Assembly: GCF_000428485.1 (NCBI RefSeq)
Contig: NZ_AUAA01000020.1
Coordinates: 1 to 64,000 of the forward strand
Direction of reading: 5' to 3'
Source of the DNA: Epilithonimonas tenax DSM 16811
GTDB taxonomy: Bacteria; Bacteroidota; Bacteroidia; Flavobacteriales; Weeksellaceae
Length of the DNA stretch: 64,000 nucleotides
The notes below the pieces were generated by a model. It worked only from the letters and a program-made list of their open reading frames with translations, ran no database searches and was not told where the DNA came from. This document shows positions 43,286 to 51,193 of the stretch, in pieces (within the stretch, counting starts at the first letter, position 1; each line of letters starts with the position of its first letter). The position numbers and the translations under genes are program-made.

Positions 43286-43293
43286 TAATTTTG
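43286..43293 (+). promoter_or_regulatory. -7 promoter element for the FKBP gene
   Basis: TAATTTTG matches TAnnTTTG, 57 bases before the ATG at 43351. Confidence 0.42.
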
Positions 43294-43350
43294 CTTAAGG
43301 ATACATCAAGAATGTTATCTTCAAAAAATTGTAATATTAAATAATTAAAA

Positions 43351-43851
43351 ATGGCATTAGACAAAAATCATGTAGTAACCGTAAAATACGTTCTGCATAC
43401 TAATGATGAAAATGGAGAGAAAGTGTTTGTAGAAGAAACTTCTGCTGAAAATGCTTTAACATTTCTTTATGGCGTGGGAATGATGATTCCGAAATTTGAA
43501 GAAGAAATCAAAAATCTGGCTATTGGAGAGAAAGCCTCCTTTGAAATTGCGCCGAGCGAAGGTTATGGAGAAAGAGATCCGGAAGCGGTTACCCAGTTGC
43601 CTCTGGATATGTTTGAAGGTCAGGAGATGCCTCCAGTAGGCGCTGTTTTGCCACTTTCTGATAATCACGGCAATAATTTTCAGGCAATGGTTGTAGAAGT
43701 AACAACAGAAGCTGTTGTGGTAGATCTTAATCATCCAATGGCAGGCAAAAGTCTGTTTTTTGATGTGGAAATCCTGAACGCGCGTCCTGCAACAGAGGAA
43801 GAACTGGCGCACGGTCACGCTCACGGAGAAGATGGTCATTCTGGACATTAA
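43351..43851 (+). CDS. FKBP-type peptidyl-prolyl isomerase, SlyD-like, with His-rich tail
   Basis: A 166-residue cytoplasmic isomerase. The FKBP half-domains (about 1-70 and 120-150) flank an insert-in-flap region (about 70-120), as in SlyD; G-E-K-A-S-F-E-I-A-P-S-E-G-Y-G-E-R-D and D-L-N-H-P-M-A-G-K-S-L-F-F-D-V are diagnostic. The last 14 residues (H-G-H-A-H-G-E-D-G-H-S-G-H) hold five His, suggesting binding of nickel or zinc, as SlyD does for hydrogenase assembly. It combines proline isomerisation and chaperone action. Followed by a terminator. Confidence 0.93.
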   Translation: MALDKNHVVTVKYVLHTNDENGEKVFVEETSAENALTFLYGVGMMIPKFEEEIKNLAIGEKASFEIAPSEGYGERDPEAVTQLPLDMFEGQEMPPVGAVLPLSDNHGNNFQAMVVEVTTEAVVVDLNHPMAGKSLFFDVEILNARPATEEELAHGHAHGEDGHSGH

Positions 43852-43874
43852 TCATATTTATTGTTGAAAAGTAT

Positions 43875-43908
43875 AAAAAGTACTCAATTATTTGGGTACT
43901 TTTTTTAT
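43875..43908 (+). terminator. Rho-independent terminator after the FKBP gene
   Basis: AAAAAGTAC at 43875-43883 pairs with GTACTTTTT at 43896-43904, with more T's after. Confidence 0.82.
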
Positions 43909-43979
43909 TGAATTTGAGCCTGTCACGACCAGCGTAGGATTGATGCAATTTATTTTTATTTTCTTTCTGAGAAGCGAAA

Positions 43980-44203
43980 TCAATAATAAAATACCGGTTT
44001 TAAAATAAAATAACCGCCAAATTCTACAGGAATAGGATTGAAAAACATTTTGTATTTTTCATCAGAGAATTTTCCGTCTTCAGAAAAGATAGATTTTGCA
44101 GAAGATGACGTCAGATTGCTGTTGGGGTTGAAGGTGACCAAACTCAGATTTTCCCCAATCATCTCTAATTTTTTTTTAAAATGTAGTTCTAAGCCGTGTA
44201 ATC
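43980..44203 (-). pseudogene. Possible C-terminal remnant of an exported or barrel protein
   Basis: An open frame without a good upstream start. It is open from about 44203 to TAA at 43980; the first ATG ends at 44162 and would give 60 residues. The end (G-G-Y-F-I-L-K-P-V-F-Y-Y) has the alternating, aromatic-ending look of an outer-membrane strand, and S-E-D-G-K-F-S-D-E-K-Y-K looks protein-like. No signal peptide precedes it. It could be a truncated gene or chance. Confidence 0.3.
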
Positions 44204-44537
44204 AGCCGTAGATCTTAATAACAAACCCAGTATCCCAATACAGAGTAATTGTTTTATTTTATTTAAATTGATTAAATGATATGCTAAAGTATTTGATGTT
44301 TTAAATATATCTTAAAGATAAATGTGTTTTGGTTGTATTTTGTGCTAAAATATCAAAAAAAAACAACAATCAGTAAATTGGCTGATTGCTGTTGTTATTA
44401 GAGTCTAAATAATAAAATGTTCTGGACATTTTTCTTATTCCCAACCCTAAGGGGCGGAAAAATGCCTTGCGAATTTCGTCAAAATTACCCACTTTGGTAT
44501 CTGGGAAATCACTATGATAGTTTAACAGGTTGTATCA
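44204..44537. other. AT-rich noncoding region downstream of pepD
   Basis: No gene seen. It contains the minus-strand terminator at 44357-44397 and the family D half repeat CCCAACCCTAAGGGGCGG at 44440-44457. Confidence 0.5.
44357..44397 (-). terminator. Rho-independent terminator downstream of pepD
   Basis: On the minus strand AACAACAGCAATCAG pairs with CTGATTGTTGTT (a two-base bulge) and is followed by nine T's. It lies about 140 bases after the pepD stop. Confidence 0.7.
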
Positions 44538-45980
44538 CTATTTTCTGATCGGAATGTTCTTTAAGATATCCTGCGTGTATTTCCAGAACTTTTGCACCGA
44601 TGCGATATGGGCTCTTTCGTCTGGCGAATGTGCACCTTTGATGGTTGGTCCAAAACTCACCATCTCCATTTTGGGATAGTTGGCGCCAATGATCCCACAC
44701 TCTAGGCCCGCGTGGCAAGCCACAACCATTGGTTTTTCACCAAAGTTGTCTTCATATAGATCTATCATTACTTGGATGATCTCCGCATCTGGTTTTGGTT
44801 TCCAGCCTGGATATGAGCCGCCAAATTCTGTTTTCAAACCGTTGCTATCAAAGGCAGATTTCAGCTGATTGGCCACTTCCCATTTGGTAGATTCTACCGA
44901 GGATCTCGTAAGATTAAGGATTTTGATTTCGCCGTGTTTCAGTTCGACTCTTGCCAGGTTGTTACTGGCTTCTACCAAACCTTCCACATCTGGACTCATT
45001 CGGGAAACGCCATTGTGTGCGGCGGTGATTGCAAAAATGATTTTCTTTGAATCATTATTCGAAATTCCTTTTTCGGAAGAAGTAGTTGTCTCGATGTTGA
45101 TCACGAGGTCTTTTTCTAAGGAAGCAAATTCTTCCAAAATATCGGATTTCAACTGTTCTGCATTTTTCAAAAACTCAGCTGCATTTTCTACGGAAAAGGT
45201 AGCAATCGCTTCTCTCGGGATGGCATTTCTAAGACTTCCGCCGTCAATAGATATGAGCTGAATCTGATGTTCTAAACCGGGGAACAGCATTCTTCCCAAC
45301 AATTTATTAGAATTACCGAGTCCTTTTATAATGTCCATTCCGGAATGTCCGCCTTGCAGACCTTTGATCTCGATCTTGAAAATGTCGCCTTGCGCTTCTG
45401 CTAAGTTAAATTTGGCGCTAGCAGTGACATCCACACCGCCGGCACAGCCGATGTCGATCTCATCATCTTCTTCTGTGTCAAGATTTAATAATATTTCGCC
45501 TTTCAACTGTCCTGGTTTCAAGGCCAAAGCACCAGTCATTCCGGTTTCTTCATCGATGGTGAAGAGTGCTTCCAGATCCGGGTGGGCAATGTCATTGTTT
45601 TCTAGGATAGACATGATTGTGGCCACGCCCAAACCGTTGTCTGCGCCCAATGTTGTTCCTTTTGCTTTTACCCAATCACCATCTACAAACATCTGGATTC
45701 CTTGTGTTTCGAAATCAAAATCGACATCGTTGTTTTTTTGGCACACCATATCCAAATGGGATTGCATCACAATCGGCTGTCTGTTTTCCATTCCTGGCGT
45801 TGCCGGTTTTGTGATGATGACATTTCCTGCTTCATCAACTGTTGTTGGTAATCCCAGATTTTCTCCGAATTCTTTTATGAATTTGATGACTTTTTCTTCT
45901 TTTTTTGAAGGTCTTGGAACAGAATTAAGTGCTGCGAAGTTCTTCCAGATCACTTGGGGTTCCAGTTGAGAATATTCCAT
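44538..45980 (-). CDS. pepD: Aminoacyl-histidine dipeptidase (cytosol nonspecific dipeptidase)
   Basis: A 480-residue M20-family zinc peptidase that cleaves dipeptides such as Xaa-His. The first metal His is H75 in M-Q-S-H-L-D-M-V, the bridging Asp is D114 in G-A-D-N-G-L-G-V-A, and the catalytic Glu pair is in I-D-E-E-T-G-M-T-G (about 142-150). A dimerisation domain lies between, and a C-terminal His in T-I-K-G-A-H-S-P-D-E-R completes the site. Length matches E. coli PepD (485). Monocistronic. Confidence 0.95.
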   Translation of the reverse strand: MEYSQLEPQVIWKNFAALNSVPRPSKKEEKVIKFIKEFGENLGLPTTVDEAGNVIITKPATPGMENRQPIVMQSHLDMVCQKNNDVDFDFETQGIQMFVDGDWVKAKGTTLGADNGLGVATIMSILENNDIAHPDLEALFTIDEETGMTGALALKPGQLKGEILLNLDTEEDDEIDIGCAGGVDVTASAKFNLAEAQGDIFKIEIKGLQGGHSGMDIIKGLGNSNKLLGRMLFPGLEHQIQLISIDGGSLRNAIPREAIATFSVENAAEFLKNAEQLKSDILEEFASLEKDLVINIETTTSSEKGISNNDSKKIIFAITAAHNGVSRMSPDVEGLVEASNNLARVELKHGEIKILNLTRSSVESTKWEVANQLKSAFDSNGLKTEFGGSYPGWKPKPDAEIIQVMIDLYEDNFGEKPMVVACHAGLECGIIGANYPKMEMVSFGPTIKGAHSPDERAHIASVQKFWKYTQDILKNIPIRK

Positions 45981-46026
45981 TTTTTTTGAAATTTTTGAAT
46001 CGGCAATTTAGTGTAATCTGGTGACT

Positions 46027-46513
46027 CTAAAAAGCAAAACCTATCAAATATTGAGAGGTCGGTATTTTTATATGGATGTTAAATGATTCTTCCATCATAT
46101 TATCACGCGCATTTTTCTGAAAGGCAATGGCTCCGAAAAGTTGGAGAAGAAATGCAAATGTATAAAAACCTTTTTCACTTGGCAGGATCATAGCGTTCCA
46201 AAGTCCGATCACGAGCAAAACAATGGAGGATAAAATCACACACCAGCAAAGTCCATAATAGATACCGGTGACTTTGATGTTTTCCAATTTGTCACAAGCG
46301 GCTTTCCGAAGAGATATTACTGTAAACAAACCGTAGAGTAGGATGGTGAAGTAGTATCGTTTTTCATTGAGTTCCCATTTATGCTCTTGCAAGTCCTGTG
46401 ATGAAGCTGATCACACCTGCTCCCAGAGCCACGTCCGATGCTGCTAGGAAGGCAGGGAAGCTCTTTGTTTGGTGATTGCTTAATGTTTTTTGATGTTTAC
46501 CTGGATCAAACAT
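46027..46513 (-). pseudogene. YiaA-like inner membrane protein gene with a single-base frameshift
   Basis: Two adjoining minus-strand frames together match YiaA. The first runs from the ATG at 46513 to a TAA at about 46381 and ends F-L-A-A-S-D-V-A-L-G-A-G-V-I-S-F-I-T-G-L-A-R-A. The second continues K-W-E-L-N-E-K-R-Y-Y-F-T and ends at 46027 (E-K-G-F-Y-T-F-A-F-L-L-Q-L-F-G-A-I-A-F-Q-K-N-A-R-D). E. coli YiaA has G-L-W-N-A-E-M-Q-L-N-E-K-G-Y-Y-F at the joint. Removing the base at 46381 restores one frame of about 160 codons. No ATG is available for the second frame alone. It may be a recent mutation, a sequencing error or, less likely, a recoded site. Each two-helix domain is otherwise intact. Confidence 0.7.
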
Positions 46514-46586
46514 ATTCGTTTTTTGGCAAATGGGTAGGGGTTATTGAGGTTTTGTGTTGAATGTGGTTATCAATGTCAAAACTTCT

Positions 46587-46690
46587 GAATAGCCCCGATA
46601 GTAGCGGTTACCCCACAGCAAGCCCTGCGGCGGGCTCAGGGCAGGCGGGTTTGCGAGGAGTAATAGCGGATAGCGGGAAATAGCTCCTAA
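46587..46690. repeat. Palindromic element, family A, copy 4
   Basis: AATAGCCCCGATAGTAGCGG at the left and AATAGCGGATAGCGGGAAAT plus AGCTCC at the right, with a different, GC-rich middle containing GCCCTGCGGCGGGCTCAGGG. It lies between ahcY and the yiaA-like gene. Confidence 0.72.
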
Positions 46691-46700
46691 ATATTAATAA

Positions 46701-46730
46701 AAAACGCTCCAGAAAAATTCTGAAGCGTTC
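46701..46730 (-). terminator. Rho-independent terminator after ahcY
   Basis: On the minus strand AACGCT and CAGA pair with TCTG and AGCGTT with one mismatch, followed by six T's. Confidence 0.82.
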
Positions 46731-46758
46731 AAATATGCTATAAGTTAAAAGCCATTGG

Positions 46759-48072
46759 CTAGTAACGGTAGTATTCTGGTTTGAAAGGTCCTTTCACGTC
46801 AACGCCGATGTAATCTGCCTGTTCTGGTGTAAGGATTTCCAATTCCACGCTTAATTTCTTAAGGTGCAATTCAGCTACTTTCTCGTCCAAATGTTTAGGC
46901 AACATATAAACTTCGTTTCCGTAAGCTGCAGAGTTGGTCCAAAGTTCGATCTGAGCCAAAGTCTGGTTGGAGAATGAGTTAGACATTACAAAACTTGGGT
47001 GACCAGTTGCGCAACCAAGGTTTACCAATCTGCCTTCTGCAAGGATAATGACTTCTTTACCTTCAATGGTGTAGATGTCCACCTGAGGCTTCACTTCAGA
47101 TTTTGTGTGACCGTAGTTTTCGTTCAGCCAAGCCATATCGATTTCGTTATCGAAGTGACCGATGTTACAAACGACTGCTTTATCTTTCATTTTAAGGAAG
47201 TGGTTTCCTTTCACGATGTTGAAGTTTCCAGTCGTCGTGATGATGATATCTGCATTGTCAACAACAGTGTCCAGTCTTTTTACTTCATAACCGTCCATTG
47301 CAGCCTGAAGCGCACAGATTGGGTCAATCTCCGTTACCGTAACGATAGAACCAGCACCTCTGAAAGAAGCAGCAGTTCCTTTTCCAACGTCTCCGTATCC
47401 GCAAACAACCACTCTTTTTCCAGCCAACATAAGGTCTGTCGCTCTTCTTACAGCATCTACTGCAGATTCTTTACAGCCGTATTTGTTATCGAATTTAGAC
47501 TTGGTAACCGAATCATTAACGTTGATTGCAGGCATTACCAAAGTTCCGTTTTTCATTCTTTCGTACAATCTGTGAACACCGGTGGTGGTTTCTTCAGAAA
47601 GTCCTTTGATGTCCTTTGTTAATTCCGGATATCTGTCAAAAACCATGTTGGTCAAATCGCCACCGTCATCCAGGATCATATTCAATGGTTTTCTGTCTTC
47701 ACCAAAGAATAGGGTTTGCTCGATACACCAGTCAAAATCTTCTTCGTTAAGGCCTTTCCACGCATAAACTTGGATGCCTGCAGCAGCAATCGCAGCAGCA
47801 GCATGATCCTGAGTAGAGAAGATATTACAAGAGGACCAAGTCACCTCAGCGCCTAGCGCTACCAAAGTTTCGATCAAAACGGCAGTCTGGATTGTCATGT
47901 GAAGACATCCTGCGATTCTTGCGCCTTTAAGAGGTTGCGATGGTCCGAATTCTTCACGGATAGACATCAAACCTGGCATCTCAGCTTCAGCCAAAGTGAT
48001 TTCTTTTCTTCCCCATTCTGCCAAGGAAATATCCTTAACTTGATAAGGAACGTATTGTGTTGTTGTACTCAT
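46759..48072 (-). CDS. ahcY: Adenosylhomocysteinase
   Basis: A 437-residue NAD-dependent enzyme that splits S-adenosylhomocysteine into adenosine and homocysteine, keeping methylation reactions running. [15 protein letters not shown] and the Rossmann motif [13 protein letters not shown] are conserved, and the C-terminus ends K-P-E-Y-Y-R-Y as expected for tetramer contacts. A promoter element lies 48 bases upstream. Monocistronic with its own terminator. Confidence 0.97.
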   Translation of the reverse strand: MSTTTQYVPYQVKDISLAEWGRKEITLAEAEMPGLMSIREEFGPSQPLKGARIAGCLHMTIQTAVLIETLVALGAEVTWSSCNIFSTQDHAAAAIAAAGIQVYAWKGLNEEDFDWCIEQTLFFGEDRKPLNMILDDGGDLTNMVFDRYPELTKDIKGLSEETTTGVHRLYERMKNGTLVMPAINVNDSVTKSKFDNKYGCKESAVDAVRRATDLMLAGKRVVVCGYGDVGKGTAASFRGAGSIVTVTEIDPICALQAAMDGYEVKRLDTVVDNADIIITTTGNFNIVKGNHFLKMKDKAVVCNIGHFDNEIDMAWLNENYGHTKSEVKPQVDIYTIEGKEVIILAEGRLVNLGCATGHPSFVMSNSFSNQTLAQIELWTNSAAYGNEVYMLPKHLDEKVAELHLKKLSVELEILTPEQADYIGVDVKGPFKPEYYRY

Positions 48073-48120
48073 ATTTATAATTAAATAAATTTAAAAATCA
48101 GTTCTTTAAAACTAAAGTGC

Positions 48121-48128
48121 AAAATTAC
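48121..48128 (-). promoter_or_regulatory. -7 promoter element for ahcY
   Basis: Reads TAATTTTG on the minus strand, fitting TAnnTTTG, 48 bases before the ATG. Confidence 0.48.
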
Positions 48129-48183
48129 GATATATAATTAAGATATAAAAATATGATGATGAGATCAAAACTTGAGGAAGGCC

Positions 48184-49440
48184 TTAATTTTGGTTTTTAA
48201 AACCCTCTATTTTCCTAAAAACCAGTGTGGCATTATGACCGCCAAAACCGAAGGCATTGCTCATTGTGATATTAATCATTTTTTCTTTGGCGCCAGTCAC
48301 GATATTGATGCCTTCCGGGATGTTTGTATCAAGATTTGAAATATTGATCGTTGGCGGGATGATATTGTTTTGCATTGCCTTGATGCATAATATCGCTTCA
48401 ACAGCTCCTGCGGCTCCCAACAGATGTCCCGTCATAGATTTGGTTGCGCTGATATCGAGATTTTTACTGCCTCTGAAAACCTTAGTAATGGCATTTAGCT
48501 CTGCTAAGTCTCCAAGTGGTGTAGAGGTCGCATGAGGATTCAGGTAATCCACATCTTCGGGATTGATTTCTGCATCTTGGAGAGCCAATTCCATAGATTT
48601 TGCCGCACCAATGCCTTCTGGGTGTGGCGCTGTCATGTGATAAGCGTCGGCGGTCATTGCGGCACCTGCCAATTCTGCATAGATCTTGGCACCTCTGGCT
48701 TTGGCGTGTTCGTATTCTTCCAGGATCAGTGCGCCTGCGCCTTCTCCCATGATGAATCCATCGCGTCCTGTATCGTAAGGTCGGCTGGCTGCTTTGGGAT
48801 CATCATTTCTGGTGGACATAGCTTTCATAGATGAAAATCCGCCGACCGAAGCTGGTGTAATTGGCGCTTCTGATCCTCCGCTTACGATGATCTTGGCTTT
48901 CCCCCAACGGATGTAATTAAAAGCATCCATAAAGGCTGTGTTTGCCGTGGCACAGGCGGAAACCGTTGTGTAATTGATCCCACGAAGTCCATATTTCATA
49001 GAGATCATTCCGGAAGCCATATTGGCAATCAATTTCGGAACGAAAAAGGGACTGAATCTAGGCGTTCCGTCGCCCGAAACATAGTTCGTCACCTCATCTT
49101 CAAAAGTTTGCATGCCACCTTGTCCTGTTCCCCAGATGACACCGATGTCGAACGGATCGATGCTGCTAAGATCCAAACCTGAATCTTCCATCGCTTCTGC
49201 AGAAGCATAGATGGCGAACTGGGTGAAAAGGTCACTGCGTTTGATCTCGTTTCTGTCCAGATGCTTTTCCGGAGCAAAATCTTTGACCTCACAGGCAAAC
49301 TTCACTTTGAATTTTTCCGGATCAAAATGCGTGATGGTTGCAGCGCCACTTTCTCCTGCAATACAATTGTTCCAAAAAGTATCAACATCATTTCCCAATG
49401 GTGTTACGGCTCCCATTCCGGTTATTACAACTCGTTTCAT
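48184..49440 (-). CDS. fabF: Beta-ketoacyl-ACP synthase II
   Basis: A 418-residue condensing enzyme for fatty acid elongation. The catalytic triad is C163 (in V-S-A-C-A-T-A-N), H303 (in N-P-H-A-T-S-T-P-L-G-D) and H339 (in S-M-T-G-H-L-L-G-A-A-G). Length and motifs are those of FabF rather than FabB. The usual acpP neighbour is not directly upstream; instead there is a 310-base gap holding an open stretch without a start. It probably acts as a housekeeping enzyme or, because the gene stands alone, in a specialised lipid pathway. Confidence 0.94.
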   Translation of the reverse strand: MKRVVITGMGAVTPLGNDVDTFWNNCIAGESGAATITHFDPEKFKVKFACEVKDFAPEKHLDRNEIKRSDLFTQFAIYASAEAMEDSGLDLSSIDPFDIGVIWGTGQGGMQTFEDEVTNYVSGDGTPRFSPFFVPKLIANMASGMISMKYGLRGINYTTVSACATANTAFMDAFNYIRWGKAKIIVSGGSEAPITPASVGGFSSMKAMSTRNDDPKAASRPYDTGRDGFIMGEGAGALILEEYEHAKARGAKIYAELAGAAMTADAYHMTAPHPEGIGAAKSMELALQDAEINPEDVDYLNPHATSTPLGDLAELNAITKVFRGSKNLDISATKSMTGHLLGAAGAVEAILCIKAMQNNIIPPTINISNLDTNIPEGINIVTGAKEKMINITMSNAFGFGGHNATLVFRKIEGFKNQN

Positions 49441-49450
49441 TTAGCTATTT

Positions 49451-49630
49451 TTAATTTTTAAAATATTTGAAGCAGGTTTTAATTGAAGAATAATCATCTT
49501 CGTAGATCCTGCTGTATTCTTTATTCCTAAAGTTATGTAAGGAATAATAATTTCCAAATTTAAGAATTTGATTTTCTAATTTCAGTTTTAAATCGGTTGG
49601 ATGTTCTTTTTCATGCTTTGTGAAGTACTC
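49451..49630 (-). pseudogene. Possible gene remnant upstream of fabF
   Basis: Fifty-nine open codons on the minus strand end in TAA at 49451, just ahead of fabF. The translation looks protein-like (H-E-K-E-H-P-T-D-L-K-L-K-L-E-N-Q, then F-G-N-Y-Y-S-L-H-N-F), with codons like those of neighbours, but two stops precede it and no in-frame start exists. It may be the tail of a decayed gene. I do not recognise the family. Confidence 0.3.
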
Positions 49631-49651
49631 TTATCAAGGCCACAACAAATG

Positions 49652-49684
49652 AAAAAATGCTCCCTAAACAATTCTGAGAGCATT
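49652..49684 (-). terminator. Rho-independent terminator after the efflux operon
   Basis: On the minus strand AATGCTC pairs with GAGCATT across a longer loop, followed by six T's. It lies 64 bases after the outer-membrane subunit gene. Confidence 0.72.
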
Positions 49685-49747
49685 GCAACTATAAATAAAT
49701 GGTGTAAAATGGATTTTAAAAAAGCTGATCTAGCTGCCATTAGCTTC

Positions 49748-51193
49748 TTATTTCCAACCGCCACCTAAGCTTTTGTAAATGTTCACCACCGTGCTCAGCT
49801 GTCTTTCCTTAGCTTCAAGGAGTTCCATTTTGGCGTCCAGTGCGTCACGCTGATTCATCAGAACTTCCAGATAATCTGCTCTGGAGTTTCGGAATAATTG
49901 ATTGGCGATCCCAATACCGTCATCCAAAGCTTTCGATTCCTGGGCTTTCATCTCGTAATATTGATCCAGGTTTTTGATTTTAGACATTTGGTTGGCGACA
50001 TCGATATAGGCGCTCAGGATGGTTTTGTCATATTCATACAAAGCCTGGATCTGTTTCGCATCTGCGGATTTGAATTGCGCCTGGATTGCAGTTTTGTTAA
50101 TCAGCGGACCAGCCAATTCTCCAACTAGATTATAGGCAATAGATTCTGGCAATTTTACCAAATAGGAAGGATTGAAAGCGTCCAAACCAAGAGCCGCATT
50201 GATCTCAAGATTTGGATAGAATTCTTTTCTTGCCGCTTCCACATCCAGTTTTGCCGCTTCCAGTTCCAGTTCGGCTTGTTTGATGTCCGGACGATTGGCC
50301 AACAATTGGGACGGAATTCCCGTGTAAACCGTTTGAGGAATGATGGACATAAAGCTCTCTTTCGCTCTTACGATAGGTTGTGGATAACGTCCTAGCAAAG
50401 CATTGATCTCGTTTTCCTTTTCTGTGATTTGTTGTTTCAAGTCATATTCCGTAGCGTTGGATTTTGCTAGTTCGGCCTCGAATTTCTTAACCGCCAATTC
50501 CGTTGCAGCCATTGCTTGCTTTTGGATCTTTGCCACTTCGAGAGCTTTTTTCTGTAGATCCATATATTGGTGGATGATATCGAGCTGATTATCAAGTGAT
50601 AGTAATTCATAATAATGATTGGCAACTTCAGCGATCAAACTAGAAAGAACAAAGTTTTTGCCTTCCACCGTGGAGAGATAATGGGCGACGGCCGCTTTCT
50701 TTTCGGTTCTCAATTTATGCCAGATATCGATTTCCCAATGCGCGACCAATCCACCTTCAAAGTTCTCCAAATTCTCGGGAACTTCTTTTCCGTCGGTGAT
50801 CTCTGTGGAAGCGTCTCCTGCTCCGGTACTTGTATATCTTCCAACTTTTTCCATGCCAGCTCCTAATCTTGCAGCAACTGTGGGACTCCGTTTTCCGTTT
50901 TTGTAAAGCACATTGCTTTTCGCAATTTCGATTTCCTGCAATGTGATCATCAATTCCTGATTGTTTTTCAGCGCTTCATCTATTAAATTGACAAGATTAG
51001 GATCTGTAAAAAACTGTTTCCAGGGTGTGATCCCGGAATTGTTTCCAGCAGTTGTCTGATTGCTAAAATTTTCAGGAATCGTTTCTTTCACCTGATCCTG
51101 GATTTGGGTTGCTATTGGTGCTTTACATCCAATCAATGCTAATGAAATGAATGCAGCAGCTATTATATTTTTATTTGTCTTCAAATTTTCCAT
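49748..51193 (-). CDS. Efflux outer membrane lipoprotein (OprM/NodT, TolC-like)
   Basis: A 481-residue outer-membrane channel. A lipoprotein signal ends L-A-L-I-G-C at about residue 23. Two outer-membrane efflux domains follow, with the N-R-P-D-I-K-Q-A-E-L-E-L-E-A-A motif and long coiled coils. I start at 51193 (M-E-N-L-K-T-N-K) because the frame to 51241 adds a 16-residue stretch ahead of the signal. It overlaps the end of the RND pump gene by 23 bases, so translation is coupled. It forms the exit duct of the tripartite pump. Confidence 0.94.
   Translation of the reverse strand: MENLKTNKNIIAAAFISLALIGCKAPIATQIQDQVKETIPENFSNQTTAGNNSGITPWKQFFTDPNLVNLIDEALKNNQELMITLQEIEIAKSNVLYKNGKRSPTVAARLGAGMEKVGRYTSTGAGDASTEITDGKEVPENLENFEGGLVAHWEIDIWHKLRTEKKAAVAHYLSTVEGKNFVLSSLIAEVANHYYELLSLDNQLDIIHQYMDLQKKALEVAKIQKQAMAATELAVKKFEAELAKSNATEYDLKQQITEKENEINALLGRYPQPIVRAKESFMSIIPQTVYTGIPSQLLANRPDIKQAELELEAAKLDVEAARKEFYPNLEINAALGLDAFNPSYLVKLPESIAYNLVGELAGPLINKTAIQAQFKSADAKQIQALYEYDKTILSAYIDVANQMSKIKNLDQYYEMKAQESKALDDGIGIANQLFRNSRADYLEVLMNQRDALDAKMELLEAKERQLSTVVNIYKSLGGGWK

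Noticed and set aside
45331-45969. A 212-codon plus-strand frame opposite pepD
   Set aside because: pepD has all its catalytic motifs on the other strand; this frame is Ser and Pro rich with no recognisable domain.
46999-47622. A 207-codon plus-strand frame opposite ahcY
   Set aside because: Shadow of a highly conserved gene; Val, Phe and Ser rich without motifs.
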